Origin: Gordius sp. MW1 | Taxonomy: Eukaryota > Nematomorpha > Gordioida > Gordea > Gordiidae | DNA: 64,000 bases | Reading direction: 5' to 3' | Assembly (NCBI GenBank): GCA_964036665.1 | Contig: OZ038531.1 | Coordinates: 13,764,168 to 13,828,167 of the forward strand | Shown here: positions 1-13,050 of the stretch, one piece after another | Layout of the letters: each line of letters opens with the position of its first letter | Numbering within the stretch: the stretch's first letter is position 1 | Program-made: the position numbers and the translations under genes | Notes under the pieces: generated by a model | The model's database searches: none | What the model was told of the DNA's origin: nothing | The model's input: only the letters and a program-made list of their open reading frames with translations

Positions 1-2339
1 TTTGAAATCATGATCGCATAGAGCAGTTTTCAAAAATTAAGCACATACAACAAACTAATCGCAACAATAAAACGTTGTCTTTTATCAAAATGATAGTTCT
101 CGCAGCTTAAAACCTTTTCGGAAGTCAATCGAGGATAATAGGATTCTCAAATTGGCTTACTTTTATATATTTTTTTATGCTCTTTCACATAGAATCGAAA
201 AAAATAAATATTTTTACCTCAAAATTTTATATTTTTCTTTGAACCGTATTTATCCGATGAAAGTTGTCGTTTTCAGACGTGGTTTCTATGATCTCAAGTA
301 AAAATTTATCAGAATTTAAAAACTATTACTTTGAAATCATTATCGCATGGAGCAGTTTTCAAAAATTAAGCACATACAACAAACTAATCGCAACAATAAA
401 ACGTTGTCTTTTGTCAAAATGATAGTTCTCGCAGCTTAAAACCTCTTTTCGGAAGTCAATCGAGGATAATAGGATTCTCAAATTGGCTTACTTTTATATA
501 TTTTTTCATGCTTTTTCACATAGAATCAAAAAAAATAAATATTTTTACCTCAAAATTTTTCACATATTTTTCTTTGAACCGTATTCATCCGATGAAAGTT
601 GTCGTTTTCAGACGTGGTTTCTATGATCCCAAGTAAAAATTTATCAGAATTTAAAAACTATTACTTTGAAATCATTATCGCATGGAGCAGTTTTCAAAAA
701 TTAAGCACATACAACAAACTAATCGCAACAAAAAAACGTTGTCTTTTGTCAAAATGATAGTTCTCGCAGCTTAAAACCTCTTTTCGGAAGTCAATCGAGC
801 ATAACAGGATACTCAAATTGGCTTACTTTTATATAATTTTTTATGCTCTTTCACATAGAATCGAAATAAATAAATATTTTTACCTCAAAATTTTTCACAT
901 ATTTTTCTTCTAACCGTATTCATCCGATGAAAGTTGTCGTTTTCAGACGTGGTTTCTATGATCCCAAGTAAAAATTTATCAGAATTTAAAAACTATTACT
1001 TTGAAATCATGATCGCATAGAGCAGTTAAATTAAGCACATACAACAAACTAATCGCAACAATAAAACGTTGTCTTTTGTCAAAATGATAGATCTCGCAGC
1101 TTAAAACCTCTTTTCGGAAGTCAATCGAGGATAATAGGATTCTCAAATTGGCTTACTTTTATATATTTTTTTATGCTCTTTCACATAGAATCGAAAAAAA
1201 TAAATATTTTTACCTCAAAATTTTTAACATATTTTTCTTTGAACCGTATTCATCCGATGTAAGTTGTCGTTTTCAGACGTGGTTTCTATGATCCCAAGTA
1301 AAAATTTATCAGAATCTAAAAACTATTACTTTGAAATCATGATCGCATAGAGCAGTTTTCAAAAATTAAGCACTCACGTTGCGATACAACAAACTAATCG
1401 CAACAAGAAAACGTTGTCTTTTGTCAAAATGATAGTTCTCGCAGCTTAAAACCTTTTTTCGGAAGTCAATCGAGGATAATAGGATTCTCAAATTGGCTTA
1501 CTTTTATATATTTTTTCATGCTCTTTCACATAGAATCAAAAAAAATAAATATTTTTATCTCAAAATTTTTCACATATTTTTCTTTGAACCGTATTCATCC
1601 GATGAAAGTTGTCGTTTTCAGACGTAATTTCTATGATCCCAAGTAAAAATTTATCAGAATTTAAAAACTATTACTTTGAAATCATTATCGCATGGAGCAG
1701 TTTTCAAAAATTAAGCACATACAACAAACTAATCGCAACAAAAAAACGTTGTCTTTTGTCAAAATGATAGTTCTCGCAGCTTAAAACCTCTTTTCGGAAG
1801 TCAATCGAGCATAACAGGATACTCAAATTGGCTTACTTTTATATAATTTTTTATGCTCTTTCACATAGAATCGAAATAAATAAATATTTTTACCTCAAAA
1901 TTTTTCACATATTTTTCTTCTAACCGTATTCATCCGATGAAAGTTGTCGTTTTCAGACGTGGTTTCTATGATCCCAAGTAAAAATTTATCAGAATTTAAA
2001 AACTATTACTTTGAAATCATGATCGCATAGAGCAGTTAAATTAAGCACATACAACAAACTAATCGCAACAATAAAACGTTGTCTTTTGTCAAAATGATAG
2101 ATCTCGCAGCTTAAAACCTCTTTTCGGAAGTCAATCGAGGATAATAGGATTCTCAAATTGGCTTACTTTTATATATTTTTTTATGCTCTTTCACATAGAA
2201 TCGAAAAAAATAAATATTTTTACCTCAAAATTTTTCACATATATTTCTTTGAACCGTATTCATCCGATGAAAGTTGTCGTTTTCAGACGTGGTTTCTATG
2301 ATCCCAATTAAAAATTTATCAGAATTTAAAAACTATTAC
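1..2339 (+). repeat. Higher-order repeat, 7 monomers, 2339 bp, copy 1
   Basis: Base 1 corresponds to base 2340. Monomer starts 151, 482, 817, 1147 and 1492 map to 2490, 2821, 3156, 3486 and 3831, each exactly 2339 bp later. Shared private variants include the shortened AAAATTTTATATTTTTC with GTATTTATCCG in the first full monomer and the GAGCATAACAGGATAC monomer. The left boundary lies outside the window, so this may be part of a longer unit. Confidence 0.9.
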
Positions 2340-2489
2340 TTTGAAATCATGATCGCATAGAGCAGTTTTCAAAAATTAAGCACATACAACAAACTAATCG
2401 CAACAATAAAACGTTGTCTTTTATCAAAATGATAGTTCTCGCAGCTTAAAACCTTTTCGGAAGTCAATCGAGGATAATAGGATTCTCAA
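482..2489 (+). repeat. Nested 3-monomer tandem duplication (about 1010 bp)
   Basis: The monomers starting at 817 and 1147 recur at 1827 and 2157, both 1010 bp later. The pair includes the distinctive GAGCATAACAGGATAC/TTCTAACCG monomer followed by a short-linker monomer (GAGCAGTTAAATTAAGC). The first monomer of each triplet (482 and 1492) also matches. The duplication sits inside the 2339-bp unit, so amplification happened on two scales here. Confidence 0.8.
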
Positions 2490-3830
2490 ATTGGCTTACT
2501 TTTATATATTTTTTTATGCTCTTTCACATAGAATCGAAAAAAATAAATATTTTTACCTCAAAATTTTATATTTTTCTTTGAACCGTATTTATCCGATGAA
2601 AGTTGTCGTTTTCAGACGTGGTTTCTATGATCTCAAGTAAAAATTTATCAGAATTTAAAAACTATTACTTTGAAATCATTATCGCATGGAGCAGTTTTCA
2701 AAAATTAAGCACATACAACAAACTAATCGCAACAATAAAACGTTGTCTTTTGTCAAAATGATAGTTCTCGCAGCTTAAAACCTCTTTTCGGAAGTCAATC
2801 GAGGATAATAGGATTCTCAAATTGGCTTACTTTTATATATTTTTTCATGCTTTTTCACATAGAATCAAAAAAAATAAATATTTTTACCTCAAAATTTTTC
2901 ACATATTTTTCTTTGAACCGTATTCATCCGATGAAAGTTGTCGTTTTCAGACGTGGTTTCTATGATCCCAAGTAAATATTTATCAGAATTTAAAAACTAT
3001 TACTTTGAAATCATTTTCGCATGGAGCAGTTTTCAAAAATTAAGCACATACAACAAACTAATCGCAACAAAAAAACGTTGTCTTTTGTCAAAATGATAGT
3101 TCTCGCAGCTTAAAACCTCTTTTCGGAAGTCAATCGAGCATAACAGGATACTCAAATTGGCTTACTTTTATATAATTTTTTATGCTCTTTCACATAGAAT
3201 CGAAATAAATAAATATTTTTACCTCAAAATTTTTCACATATTTTTCTTCTAACCGTATTCATCCGATGAAAGTTGTCGTTTTCAGACGTGGTTTCTATGA
3301 TCCCAAGTAAAAATTTATCAGAATTTAAAAACTATTACTTTGAAATCATGATCGCATAGAGCAGTTAAATTAAGCACATACAACAAACTAATCGCAACAA
3401 TAAAACGTTGTCTTTTGTCAAAATGATAGATCTCGCAGCTTAAAACCTCTTTTCGGAAGTCAATCGAGGATAATAGGATTCTCAAATTGGCTTACTTTTA
3501 TATATTTTTTTATGCTCTTTCACATAGAATCGAAAAAAATAAATATTTTTACCTCAAAATTTTTAACATATTTTTCTTTGAACCGTATTCATCCGATGTA
3601 AGTTGTCGTTTTCAGACGTGGTTTCTATGATCCCAAGTAAAAATTTATCAGAATCTAAAAACTATTACTTTGAAATCATGATCGCATAGAGCAGTTTTCA
3701 AAAATTAAGCACTCACGTTGCGATACAACAAACTAATCGCAACAATAAAACGTTGTCTTTTGTAAAAATGATAGTTCTCGCAGCTTAAAACCTTTTTTCG
3801 GAAGTCAATCGAGGATAATAGGATTCTCAA
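2340..3830 (+). repeat. Higher-order repeat, 2339-bp unit, partial copy 2
   Basis: It matches 1-1491 at a constant 2339-bp offset with only scattered substitutions (for example CAACAATAAA here against CAACAAGAAA in copy 1). From about 3831 the sequence switches to the subfamily with TTTTTGCCTC and TCTAAGATCCC, which ends the match after four full monomers and part of a fifth. Confidence 0.85.
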
Positions 3831-4175
3831 ATTGGCTTACTTTTATATATTTTTTCATGCTCTTTCACATAGAATCGAAAAAAATAAATATTTTTGCCTC
3901 AAAATTTTTCACATATTTTTCTTTGAACCGTATTCATCCGATGAAAGTTGTCGTTTTCAGACGTGGTTTCTAAGATCCCAAGTAAAAATTTATCAGAATC
4001 TAAAAACTATTACTTTGAAATCATGATCGCATAGAGCAGTTTTTAAAAATTAAGCACTCACGTTGCGATACAACAAACTAATCGCAACAATACAACGTTG
4101 TCTTTTGTCAAAATGATAGTTCTCGCAGCTTAAAACCTTTTTTCGGAAGTCAATCGAGGATAATAGGATTCTCAA
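3831..4175 (+). repeat. Representative full-length monomer (345 bp)
   Basis: One long-form monomer, phased arbitrarily to start at ATTGGCTTAC. Landmarks in order are a T-rich tract with TATATATTTTTTCATG, CACATAGAATCG, an A/T block with A- and T-runs (about 3875-3925), GAACCGTATTCATCCGATG, GTTGTCGTTTTCAGACG, GATCCCAAG, TTATCAGAATC, CTTTGAAATCATGATCGC, GAGCAG, the linker with an inverted repeat at 4062-4088, CGTTGTCTTTTGTC, CTCGCAGCTTAAAACC, and CGGAAGTCAATCGAGG. The G/C-containing words are the best conserved; A/T runs vary in length. About 340 bp is close to two nucleosome repeat lengths, a common satellite size. That remark is general knowledge and does not prove function. Confidence 0.95.
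4062..4088. repeat. Perfect 8-bp inverted repeat in the monomer linker
   Basis: GTTGCGAT (4062-4069) is the exact reverse complement of ATCGCAAC (4081-4088), separated by the 11-nt loop ACAACAAACTA. The same dyad occurs in every long-form monomer I inspected, for example 3717-3743. Short-form monomers (GCACATACAAC) lack the ten bases TCACGTTGCG and so lose most of the left arm. Another group carries GTTGAGAT, which breaks one pair. A right-arm subfamily has GATAAAAC, which changes only the loop. The dyad could be a protein-binding site or a cruciform-forming element; no known binding site is recognised. Confidence 0.85.
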
Positions 4176-6719
4176 ATTGGCTTACTTTTATATATTTTTT
4201 AAGCTCTTTCACATAGAATCGAAAAAAAATAAATATTTTTGCCTCAAAATTTTTCACATATTTTTCTTTGAACCGTATTCATCCGATGAAAGTTGTCGTT
4301 TTCAGACGTGGTTTCTAAGATCCCAAGTAAAAATTTATCAGAATCTAAAAACTATTACTTTGTAATCATGATCGCATAGAGCAGTTTTCAAAAATTAAGC
4401 ACTCACGTTGCGATACAACAAACTAATCGCAACAATAAAACGTTGTCTTTTGTCAAAATGATAGATCTCGCAGCTTAAAACCTCTTTTCGGAAGTCAATC
4501 GAGGATAATATGATTCTCAAATTGGCTTACTTTTATATATTTTTTCATGCTCTTTCACATAGAATCGAAAAAAATAAATATTTTTACCTCAAAATTTTTC
4601 ACATATTCTTCTTTGAACCGTATTCATCCGATGAAAGTTGTCGTTTTCAGACGTGGTTTCTATGATCCCAAGTAAAAATTTATCAGAATTTAAAAACTAT
4701 TACTTTGAAATCATGATCGCATAGAGCAGTTTTCAAAAATTAAGCACTCACGTTGCGATACAACAAACTAATCGCAACAATAAAACGTTGTCTTTTGTCA
4801 AAATGATAGTTCTCGCAGCTTAAAACCTCTTTTCGGAAGTCAATCGAGGATAATAGGATTCTCAAATTGGCTTACTTTTATATATTTTTTCATTCTCTTT
4901 CAAATAGAATCGAAAAAAATAAATATTTTTACCTCAAAATTTTTCACATATATTTCTTTGAACCGTATTCATCCGATGAAAGTTGTCGTTTTCAGACGTG
5001 GTTTCTATGATCCCAAGTAAAAATTTATCAGAATTTAAAAACTATTACTTTGAAATCATGATCGCATAGAGCAGTTTTCAAAAATTAAGCACTCACGTTG
5101 CGATACAACAAACTAATCGCAACAATAAAACGTTGTCTTTTGTCAAAATGATAGATCTCGCAGCTTAAAACCTCTTTTCGGAAGTCAATCGAGGATAATA
5201 GGATTCTCAAATTGGCTTACTTTTATATATTTTTTCATGCTCTTTCACATAGAATCGAAAAAAATAAATATTTTTACCTCAAAATTTTTCACATATTTTT
5301 CTTTGAACCGTATTCATCCGATGAAAGTTGTCGTTTTTAGACGTGGTTTCTATGATCCCAAGTAAAAATTTATCAGAATTTAAAAATTATTACTTTGAAA
5401 TCATGATCGCATAGAGCAGTTTTCAAAAATTAAGCACATACAAGAAACTAATCGCAACAATAAAACGTTGTCTTTTGTCAAAATGATAGTTCTCGCAGCT
5501 TAAAACCTCTTTTCGGAAGTCAATCGAGGATAATAGGATTCTTAAATTGGCTTACTTTTATATATTTTTTCATGCTCTTTCACATAGAGTCGAAAAAAAT
5601 AAATATTTTTACCTCAAAATTTTTTCACATATGTTTCTTTGAACCGTATTCATCCGATGAAAGTTGTCGTTTTCAGATGTATTTTCTATGATCCCAAGTA
5701 AAAATTTATCAGAATCTAAAAACTACTTTGGAATCATGATCGCATAGAGCAGTTTTCAAAAATTAAGCACTCACGTTGCGATACAACAAACTAATCGCAA
5801 CAATAAAACGTTGTCTTTTGTCAAAATGATAGTTCTCGCAGCTTAAAACCTTTTTTCAGAAGTCAATCGAGGATAATAGGATTCTCAAATTGGCTTACTT
5901 TTATATATTTTTTAAGCTCTTTCACATAGAATCGAAAAAAATAAATATTTTTGCTTCAAAATTTTTCACATATTTTTCTTTGAACCGTATTCATCCGATG
6001 AAAGTTGTCGTTTTCAGACGTGGTTTCTAAGATCCCAAGTAAAAATTTATCAGAATCTAAAAACTATTACTTTGTAATCATGATCGCATAGAGCAGTTTT
6101 CAAAAATTAAGCACTCACGTTGAGATACAACAAACTAATCGCAACAATAAAACGTTGTCTTTTGTCAAAATGATAGATCTCGCAGCTTAAAACCTCTTTT
6201 CGGAAGTCAATCGAGGATAATAGGATTCTCAAATTGGCTTACTTTTATATATTTTTTCATGCTCTTTCACATAGAATCGAAATAAATAAATATTTTTACC
6301 TCAAAATTTTTCACATATTCTTCTTTGAACCGTATTCATCCGATGAAAGTTGTCGTTTTCAGACGTGGTTTCTATGATCCCAAGTAAAAATTTATCAGAA
6401 TTTAAAAACTATTACTTTGAAATCATGATCGCATAGAGCAGTTTTCAAAAATTAAGCACTCACGTTGCGATACAACAAACTATTCGCAACAATAAAACGT
6501 TGTCTTTTGTCAAAATGATAGTTCTCGCAGCTTAAAACCTCTTTTCGGAAGTCAATCGAGGATAATAGGATTCTCAAATTGGCTTACTTTTATATATTTT
6601 TTCATGCTCTTTCAAATAGAATCGAAAAAAATAAATATTTTTACCTTAAAATTTTTCACATATATTTCTTTGAACCGTATTCATCCGATGAAAGTTGTCG
6701 TTTTCAGACGTGGTTTCTA

Positions 6720-9100
6720 TGATCTCAAGTAAAAATTTATCAGAATTTAAAAACTATTACTTTGAAATGATTATCGCATGGAGCAGTTTTCAAAAATTAA
6801 GCACATACAACAAACTAATCGCAACAATAAAACGTTGTCTTTTGTCAAAATGATAGTTCTCGCAGCTTAAAACCTCTTTTCGGAAGTCAATCGAGGATAA
6901 TAGGATTCTCAAATTGGCTTACTTTTATATATTTTTTCATGCTTTTTCACATAGAATCAAAAAAAATAAATATTTTTACCTCAAAATTTTTCACATATTT
7001 TTCTTTGAACCGTATTCATCCGATGAAAGTTGTCGTTTTCAGACGTGGTTTCTATGATCCCAAGTAAAAATTTATCAGAATTTAAAAACTATTACTTTGA
7101 AATCATTATCGCATGGAGCAGTTTTCAAAAATTAAGCACATACAACAAACTAATCGCTACAAAAAAACGTTGTCTTTTGTCAAAATGATAGTTCTCGCAG
7201 CTTAAAACCTCTTTTCGGAAGTCAATCGAGCATAACAGGATACTCAAATTAGCTTACTTTTATATAATTTTTTATGCTCTTTCACATAGAATCGAAATAA
7301 ATAAATATTTTTACCTCAAAATTTTTCACATATTTTTCTTCTAACCGTATTCATCCGATGAAAGTTGTCGTTTTCAGACGTGGTTTCTATGATCCCAAGT
7401 AAAAATTTATCAGAATTTAAAAACTATTACTTTGAAATAATGATCGCATAGAGCAGTTAAATTAAGCACATACAACAAACTAATCGCAACAATAAAACGT
7501 TGTCTTTTGTCAAAATGATAGATCTCGCAGCTTAAAACCTCTTTTCGGAAGTCAATCGAGGATAATAGGATTCTCAAATTGGCTTACTTTTATATATTTT
7601 TTTATGCTCTTTCACATAGAATCGAAAAAAATAAATATTTTTACCTCAAAATTTTTCACATATTTTTCTTTGAACCGTATTCATCCCATGTAAGTTGTCG
7701 TTTTCAGACGTGGTTTCTATGATCCCAAGTAAAAATTATCAGAATCTAAAAACTATTACTTTGAAATCATGATCGCATAGAGCAGTTTTCAAAAATTAAG
7801 CACTCACGTTGCGATACAACAAACTAATCGCAACAATAAAACGTTGTCTTTTGTCAAAATGATAGTTCTCGCAGCTTAAAACCTTTTTTCGGAAGTCAAT
7901 CGAGGATAATAGGATTCTCAAATTGGCTTACTTTTATATATTTTTTCATGCTCGTTCACATAGAATCGAAAAAAATAAATATTTTTGCCTCAAAATTTTT
8001 CACATATTTTTCTTTGAACCGTATTCATCCGATGAAAGTTGTCGTTTTCAGACGTGGTTTCTAAGATCCCAAGTAAAAATTTATCAGAATCTAAAAACTA
8101 TTACTTTGAAATCATTATCGCATAGAGCAGTTTTCAAAAATTAAGCACTCACGTTGCGATACAACAAACTAATCGCAACAATAAAACGTTGTCTTTTGTC
8201 AAAATGATAGTTCTCGCAGCTTAAAACCTTTTTTCGGAAGTCAATCGAGGATAATAGGATTCTTAAATTGGCTTACTTTTATATATTTTTTAAGCTCTTT
8301 CACATAGAATCGAAAAAAATAAATATTTTTGCCTCAAAATTTTTCACATATTTTTCTTTGAACCGTATTCATCCGATGAAAGTTGTCGTTTTCAGACGTG
8401 GTTTCTAAGATCCCAAGTAAAAATTTATTAGAATCTAAAAACTATTACTTTGTAATCATGATCGCATAGAGCAGTTTTCAAAAATTAAGCACTCACGTTG
8501 CGATACAACAAACTAATCGCAACAATAAAACGTTGTCTTTTGTCAAAATGATAGATCTCGCAGCTTAAAACCTCTTTTCGGAAGTCAATCGAGGATAATA
8601 GGATTCTCAAATTGGCTTACTTTTATATATTTTTTCATGCTCTTTCACATAGAATCGAAAAAAATAAATATTTTTACCTCAAAATTTTTCACATATTCTT
8701 CTTTGAACCGTATTCATCCGATGAAAGTTGTCGTTTTCAGACGTGGTTTCTATGATCCCAAGTAAAAATTTATCAGAATTTAAAATCTATTACTTTGAAA
8801 TCATGATCGCATAGAGCAGTTTTCAAAAATTAAGCACTCACGTTGCGATACAACAAACTAATCGCAACAATAAAACGTTGTCTTTTGTCAAAATGATAGT
8901 TCTCGCAGCTTAAAACCTCTTTTCGGAAGTCAATCGAGGATAATCCGATTCTCAAATTGGCTTACTTTTATATATTTTTTCATTCTCTTTCAAATAGAAT
9001 CGAAAAAAATAAATATTTTTACCTCAAAATTTTTCACATATATTTCTTTGAACCGTATTCATCCGATGAAAGTTGTCGTTTTCAGACGTGGTTTCTATGA
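6720..9100 (+). repeat. Second copy of the 2.63-5.0 kb block (offset about 4091 bp, 12 monomers)
   Basis: The order of subfamily markers repeats that of 2.63-5.0 kb: GATCTCAAG, the GCTTTTTCACATAGAATC monomer, the GAGCATAACAGGATAC/TTCTAACCG monomer, a short-linker GAGCAGTTAAATT monomer, then TTTTTGCCTC/TCTAAGATCCC monomers. The phrase at 3832 recurs at 7923. One base is missing here near 7732 (AAAAATTATC), so the offset is 4092 before it and 4091 after. Similar blocks begin near 15.95 and 20.03 kb. The TTCTAACCG marker therefore occurs about six times, near 907, 1917, 3246, 7337, 16557 and 20633. Confidence 0.8.
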
Positions 9101-9965
9101 TCCCAAGTAAAAATTTATCAGAATTTAAAAACTATTACTTTGAAATCATGATCGCATAGAGCAGTTTTTAAAAATTAAGCACTCACGTTGCGATACAACA
9201 AACTAATCGCAACAATAAAACGTTGTCTTTTGTCAAAATGATAGATCTCGCAGCTTAAAACCTCTTTTCGGAAGTCAATCGAGGATAATAGGATTCTCAA
9301 ATTGGCTTACTTTTATATATTTTTTCATGCTCTTTCACATAGAATTGAAAAAAATAAATATTTTTACCTCAAAATTTTTCACATATTTTTCTTTGAACCG
9401 TATTCATCCGATGAAAGTTGTCGTTTTCAGACGTGGTTTCTATGATCCCAAGTAAAAATTTATCAGAATTTAAAAATTATTACTTTGAAATCATGATCGC
9501 ATAGAGCAGTTTTCATAAATTAAGCACATACAACAAACTAATCACAACAATAATACGTTGTCTTTTGTCAAAATGATAGTTCTCGCAGCTTAAAACCTCT
9601 TTTCGGAAGTCAATCGAGGATAATAGGATTCTCAAATTGGCTTACTTTTATATATTTTTTTATGCTCTTTCACATAAAATCAAAAAAAATAAATATTTTT
9701 ACCTCAAAATTTTTCACATATTTTACTTTGAACCGTATTCATCCGATGAAAGTTGTCGTTTTCAGACGTGGTTTCTATGATCCCAAGTAAAAAATTATCA
9801 GAATCTAAAAACTATTACTTTGTAATCATGATCGCATAGAGCAGTTTTCAAAAATTAAGCACTCACGTTGAGATACAACAAACTAATCGCAACAATAAAA
9901 CGTTGTCTTTTGTCAAAATGATAGATCTCGCAGCTTAAAACCTCTTTTCGGAAGTCAATCGAGGA
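8941..9965 (+). repeat. 3-monomer unit X, copy 1 (1025 bp)
   Basis: The unit starts at the rare marker TAATCCGATT. It contains CATTCTCTTTCAAATAG with CATATATTTC, then AGAATTGAAA, then a short-linker monomer with ACTAATCACAACAATAATACG, ACATAAAATC and TTTTACTTTG. Copies at 11001 and 12026 carry the same private changes in the same order. Confidence 0.88.
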
Positions 9966-11000
9966 TAATAGGATTCTCAAATTGGCTTACTTTGATATAT
10001 TTTTTCATGCTCTTTCACATAGAATCGAAATAAATAAATATTTTTACCTCAAAATTTTTCACATATTCTTCTTTGAACCGTATTCATCCGATGAAAGTTG
10101 TCGTTTTCAGACGTGGTTTCTATGATCCCAAGTAAAAATTTATCAGAATTTAAAAACTATTACTTTGAAATCATGATCGCATAGAGCAGTTTTCAAAAAT
10201 TAAGCACTCACGTTGCGATACAACCTACTAATCGCAACAATAAAACGTTGTCTTTTGTCAAAATGATAGTTCTCGCAGCTTAAAACCTCTTTTCGGAAGG
10301 CAATCGAGGATAATAGGATTCTCAAATTGGCTTACTTTTATATATTTTTTCATGCTCTTTCACATAGAATCGAAAAAAATAAATATTTTTGCCTCAAAAT
10401 TTTTCACATATTTTTCTTTGAACCGTATTCATCCGGTGAAAGTTGTCGTTTTCAGACGTGGTTTCTAAGATCCCAAGTAAAAATTTATCAGAATCTAAAA
10501 ACTATTACTTTGTAATCATGATCGCATAGAGCAGTTTTCAAAAATTAAGCACTCACGTTGAGATACAACAAACTAATCGCAACAATAAAACGTTGTCTTT
10601 TGTCAAAATGATAGATCTCGCAGCTTAAAACCTCTTTTCGGAAGTCAATCGAGGATAATAGGATTCTCAAATTGGCTTACTTTTATATATTTTTTCATGC
10701 TCTTTCACATAGAATCGAAATAAATAAATATTTTTACCTCAAAATTTTTCACATATTCTTCTTTGAACCGTATTCATCCGATGAAAGTTGTCGTTTTCAG
10801 ACGTGGTTTCTATGATCCCAAGTAAAAATTTATCAGAATTTAAAAACTATTACTTTGAAATCATGATCGCATAGAGAAGTTTTCAAAAATTAAGCACTCA
10901 CGTTGCGATACAACAAACTAATCGCAACAATAAAACGTTGTCTTTTGTCAAAATGATAGTTCTCGCAGCTTAAAACCTCTTTTCGGAAGTCAATCGAGGA
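9966..11000 (+). repeat. 3-monomer unit Y, copy 1 (1035 bp)
   Basis: It lies between two X units. Markers are GAATCGAAATAAATAAAT with TATTCTTCTTTG, the changed linker ATACAACCTACTAATCGC, CGGAAGGCAATCG, and CATCCGGTGAAAG with TCTAAGATCCC. The second copy starts at 13051. This unit alone carries TACTTTGATATATT near 9991, a private substitution. Confidence 0.85.
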
Positions 11001-12025
11001 TAATCCGATTCTCAAATTGGCTTACTTTTATATATTTTTTCATTCTCTTTCAAATAGAATCGAAAAAAATAAATATTTTTACCTCAAAATTTTTCACATA
11101 TATTTCTTTGAACCGTATTCATCCGATGAAAGTTGTCGTTTTCAGACGTGGTTTCTATGATCCCAAGTAAAAATTTATCAGAATTTAAAAACTATTACTT
11201 TGAAATCATGATCGCATAGAGCAGTTTTTAAAAATTAAGCACTCACGTTGCGATACAACAAACTAATCGCAACAATAAAACGTTGTCTTTTGTCAAAATG
11301 ATAGATCTCGCAGCTTAAAACCTCTTTTCGGAAGTCAATCGAGGATAATAGGATTCTCAAATTGGCTTACTTTTATATATTTTTTCATGCTCTTTCACAT
11401 AGAATTGAAAAAAATAAATATTTTTACCTCAAAATTTTTCACATATTTTTCTTTGAACCGTATTCATCCGATGAAAGTTGTCGTTTTCAGACGTGGTTTC
11501 TATGATCCCAAGTAAAAATTTATCAGAATTTAAAAATTATTACTTTGAAATCATGATCGCATAGAGCAGTTTTCATAAATTAAGCACATACAACAAACTA
11601 ATCACAACAATAATACGTTGTCTTTTGTCAAAATGATAGTTCTCGCAGCTTAAAACCTCTTTTCGGAAGTCAATCGAGGATAATAGGATTCTCAAATTGG
11701 CTTACTTTTATATATTTTTTTATGCTCTTTCACATAAAATCAAAAAAAATAAATATTTTTACCTCAAAATTTTTCACATATTTTACTTTGAACCGTATTC
11801 ATCCGATGAAAGTTGTCGTTTTCAGACGTGGTTTCTATGATCCCAAGTAAAAAATTATCAGAATCTAAAAACTATTACTTTGTAATCATGATCGCATAGA
11901 GCAGTTTTCAAAAATTAAGCACTCACGTTGAGATACAACAAACTAATCGCAACAATAAAACGTTGTCTTTTGTCAAAATGATAGTTCTCGCAGCTTAAAA
12001 CCTCTTTTCGGAAGTCAATCGAGGA
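11001..12025 (+). repeat. 3-monomer unit X, copy 2 (1025 bp)
   Basis: TAATCCGATT begins at 11001 and again at 12026, giving exactly 1025 bp. All X markers are present: AGAATTGAAA, CATAAATTAAGC, AATCACAACAATAATACG, ACATAAAATC and TTTTACTTTG. It is followed immediately by another X rather than a Y. Confidence 0.9.
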
Positions 12026-13050
12026 TAATCCGATTCTCAAATTGGCTTACTTTTATATATTTTTTCATTCTCTTTCAAATAGAATCGAAAAAAATAAATA
12101 TTTTTACCTCAAAATTTTTCACATATATTTCTTTGAACCGTATTCATCCGATGAAAGTTGTCGTTTTCAGACGTGGTTTCTATGATCCCAAGTAAAAATT
12201 TATCAGAATTTAAAAACTATTACTTTGAAATCATGATCGCATAGAGCAGTTTTTAAAAATTAAGCACTCACGTTGCGATACAACAAACTAATCGCAACAA
12301 TAAAACGTTGTCTTTTGTCAAAATGATAGATCTCGCAGCTTAAAACCTCTTTTCGGAAGTCAATCGAGGATAATAGGATTCTCAAATTGGCTTACTTTTA
12401 TATATTTTTTCATGCTCTTTCACATAGAATTGAAAAAAATAAATATTTTTACCTCAAAATTTTTCACATATTTTTCTTTGAACCGTATTCATCCGATGAA
12501 AGTTGTCGTTTTCAGACGTGGTTTCTATGATCCCAAGTAAAAATTTATCAGAATTTAAAAATTATTACTTTGAAATCATGATCGCATAGAGCAGTTTTCA
12601 TAAATTAAGCACATACAACAAACTAATCACAACAATAATACGTTGTCTTTTGTCAAAATGATAGTTCTCGCAGCTTAAAACCTCTTTTCGGAAGTCAATC
12701 GAGGATAATAGGATTCTCAAATTGGCTTACTTTTATATATTTTTTTATGCTCTTTCACATAAAATCAAAAAAAATAAATATTTTTACCTCAAAATTTTTC
12801 ACATATTTTACTTTGAACCGTATTCATCCGATGAAAGTTGTCGTTTTCAGACGTGGTTTCTATGATCCCAAGTAAAAAATTATCAGAATCTAAAAACTAT
12901 TACTTTGTAATCATGATCGCATAGAGCAGTTTTCAAAAATTAAGCACTCACGTTGAGATACAACAAACTAATCGCAACAATAAAACGTTGTCTTTTGTCA
13001 AAATGATAGATCTCGCAGCTTAAAACCTCTTTTCGGAAGTCAATCGAGGA
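12026..13050 (+). repeat. 3-monomer unit X, copy 3 (1025 bp)
   Basis: A direct tandem duplicate of the preceding X unit, near-identical by eye. It then continues into a second Y unit at 13051, so the X-X junction was probably produced by unequal exchange between X-Y blocks. Confidence 0.9.

Noticed and set aside
3925-3966. Hammerhead ribozyme, as found in some animal satellites
   Set aside because: CCGATGAAAG resembles the CTGATGA core by one mismatch, but no matching GAAA box and closing helices are present on either strand.
3921-4107. The monomer as an ancient dimer of two half-units of about 170 bp
   Set aside because: Similar words exist (CTTTGAAC/CTTTGAAA and GTTGTCGTTTT/GTTGTCTTTT), but their spacings differ (about 92 and 150 bp), so they do not support a common half-period.
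3831-4175. CENP-B box in the monomer
   Set aside because: The nearest stretch, TTTCGGAAGTCAATCGAGG, lacks the required A and CGGG at the right spacing of the NTTCGNNNNANNCGGGN core.
3831-4175. Internal RNA polymerase III promoter, making the repeat a SINE-derived satellite
   Set aside because: No convincing B box (GGTTCGANTCC) or paired A box was seen, and there are no SINE-like tails or target duplications at monomer boundaries.
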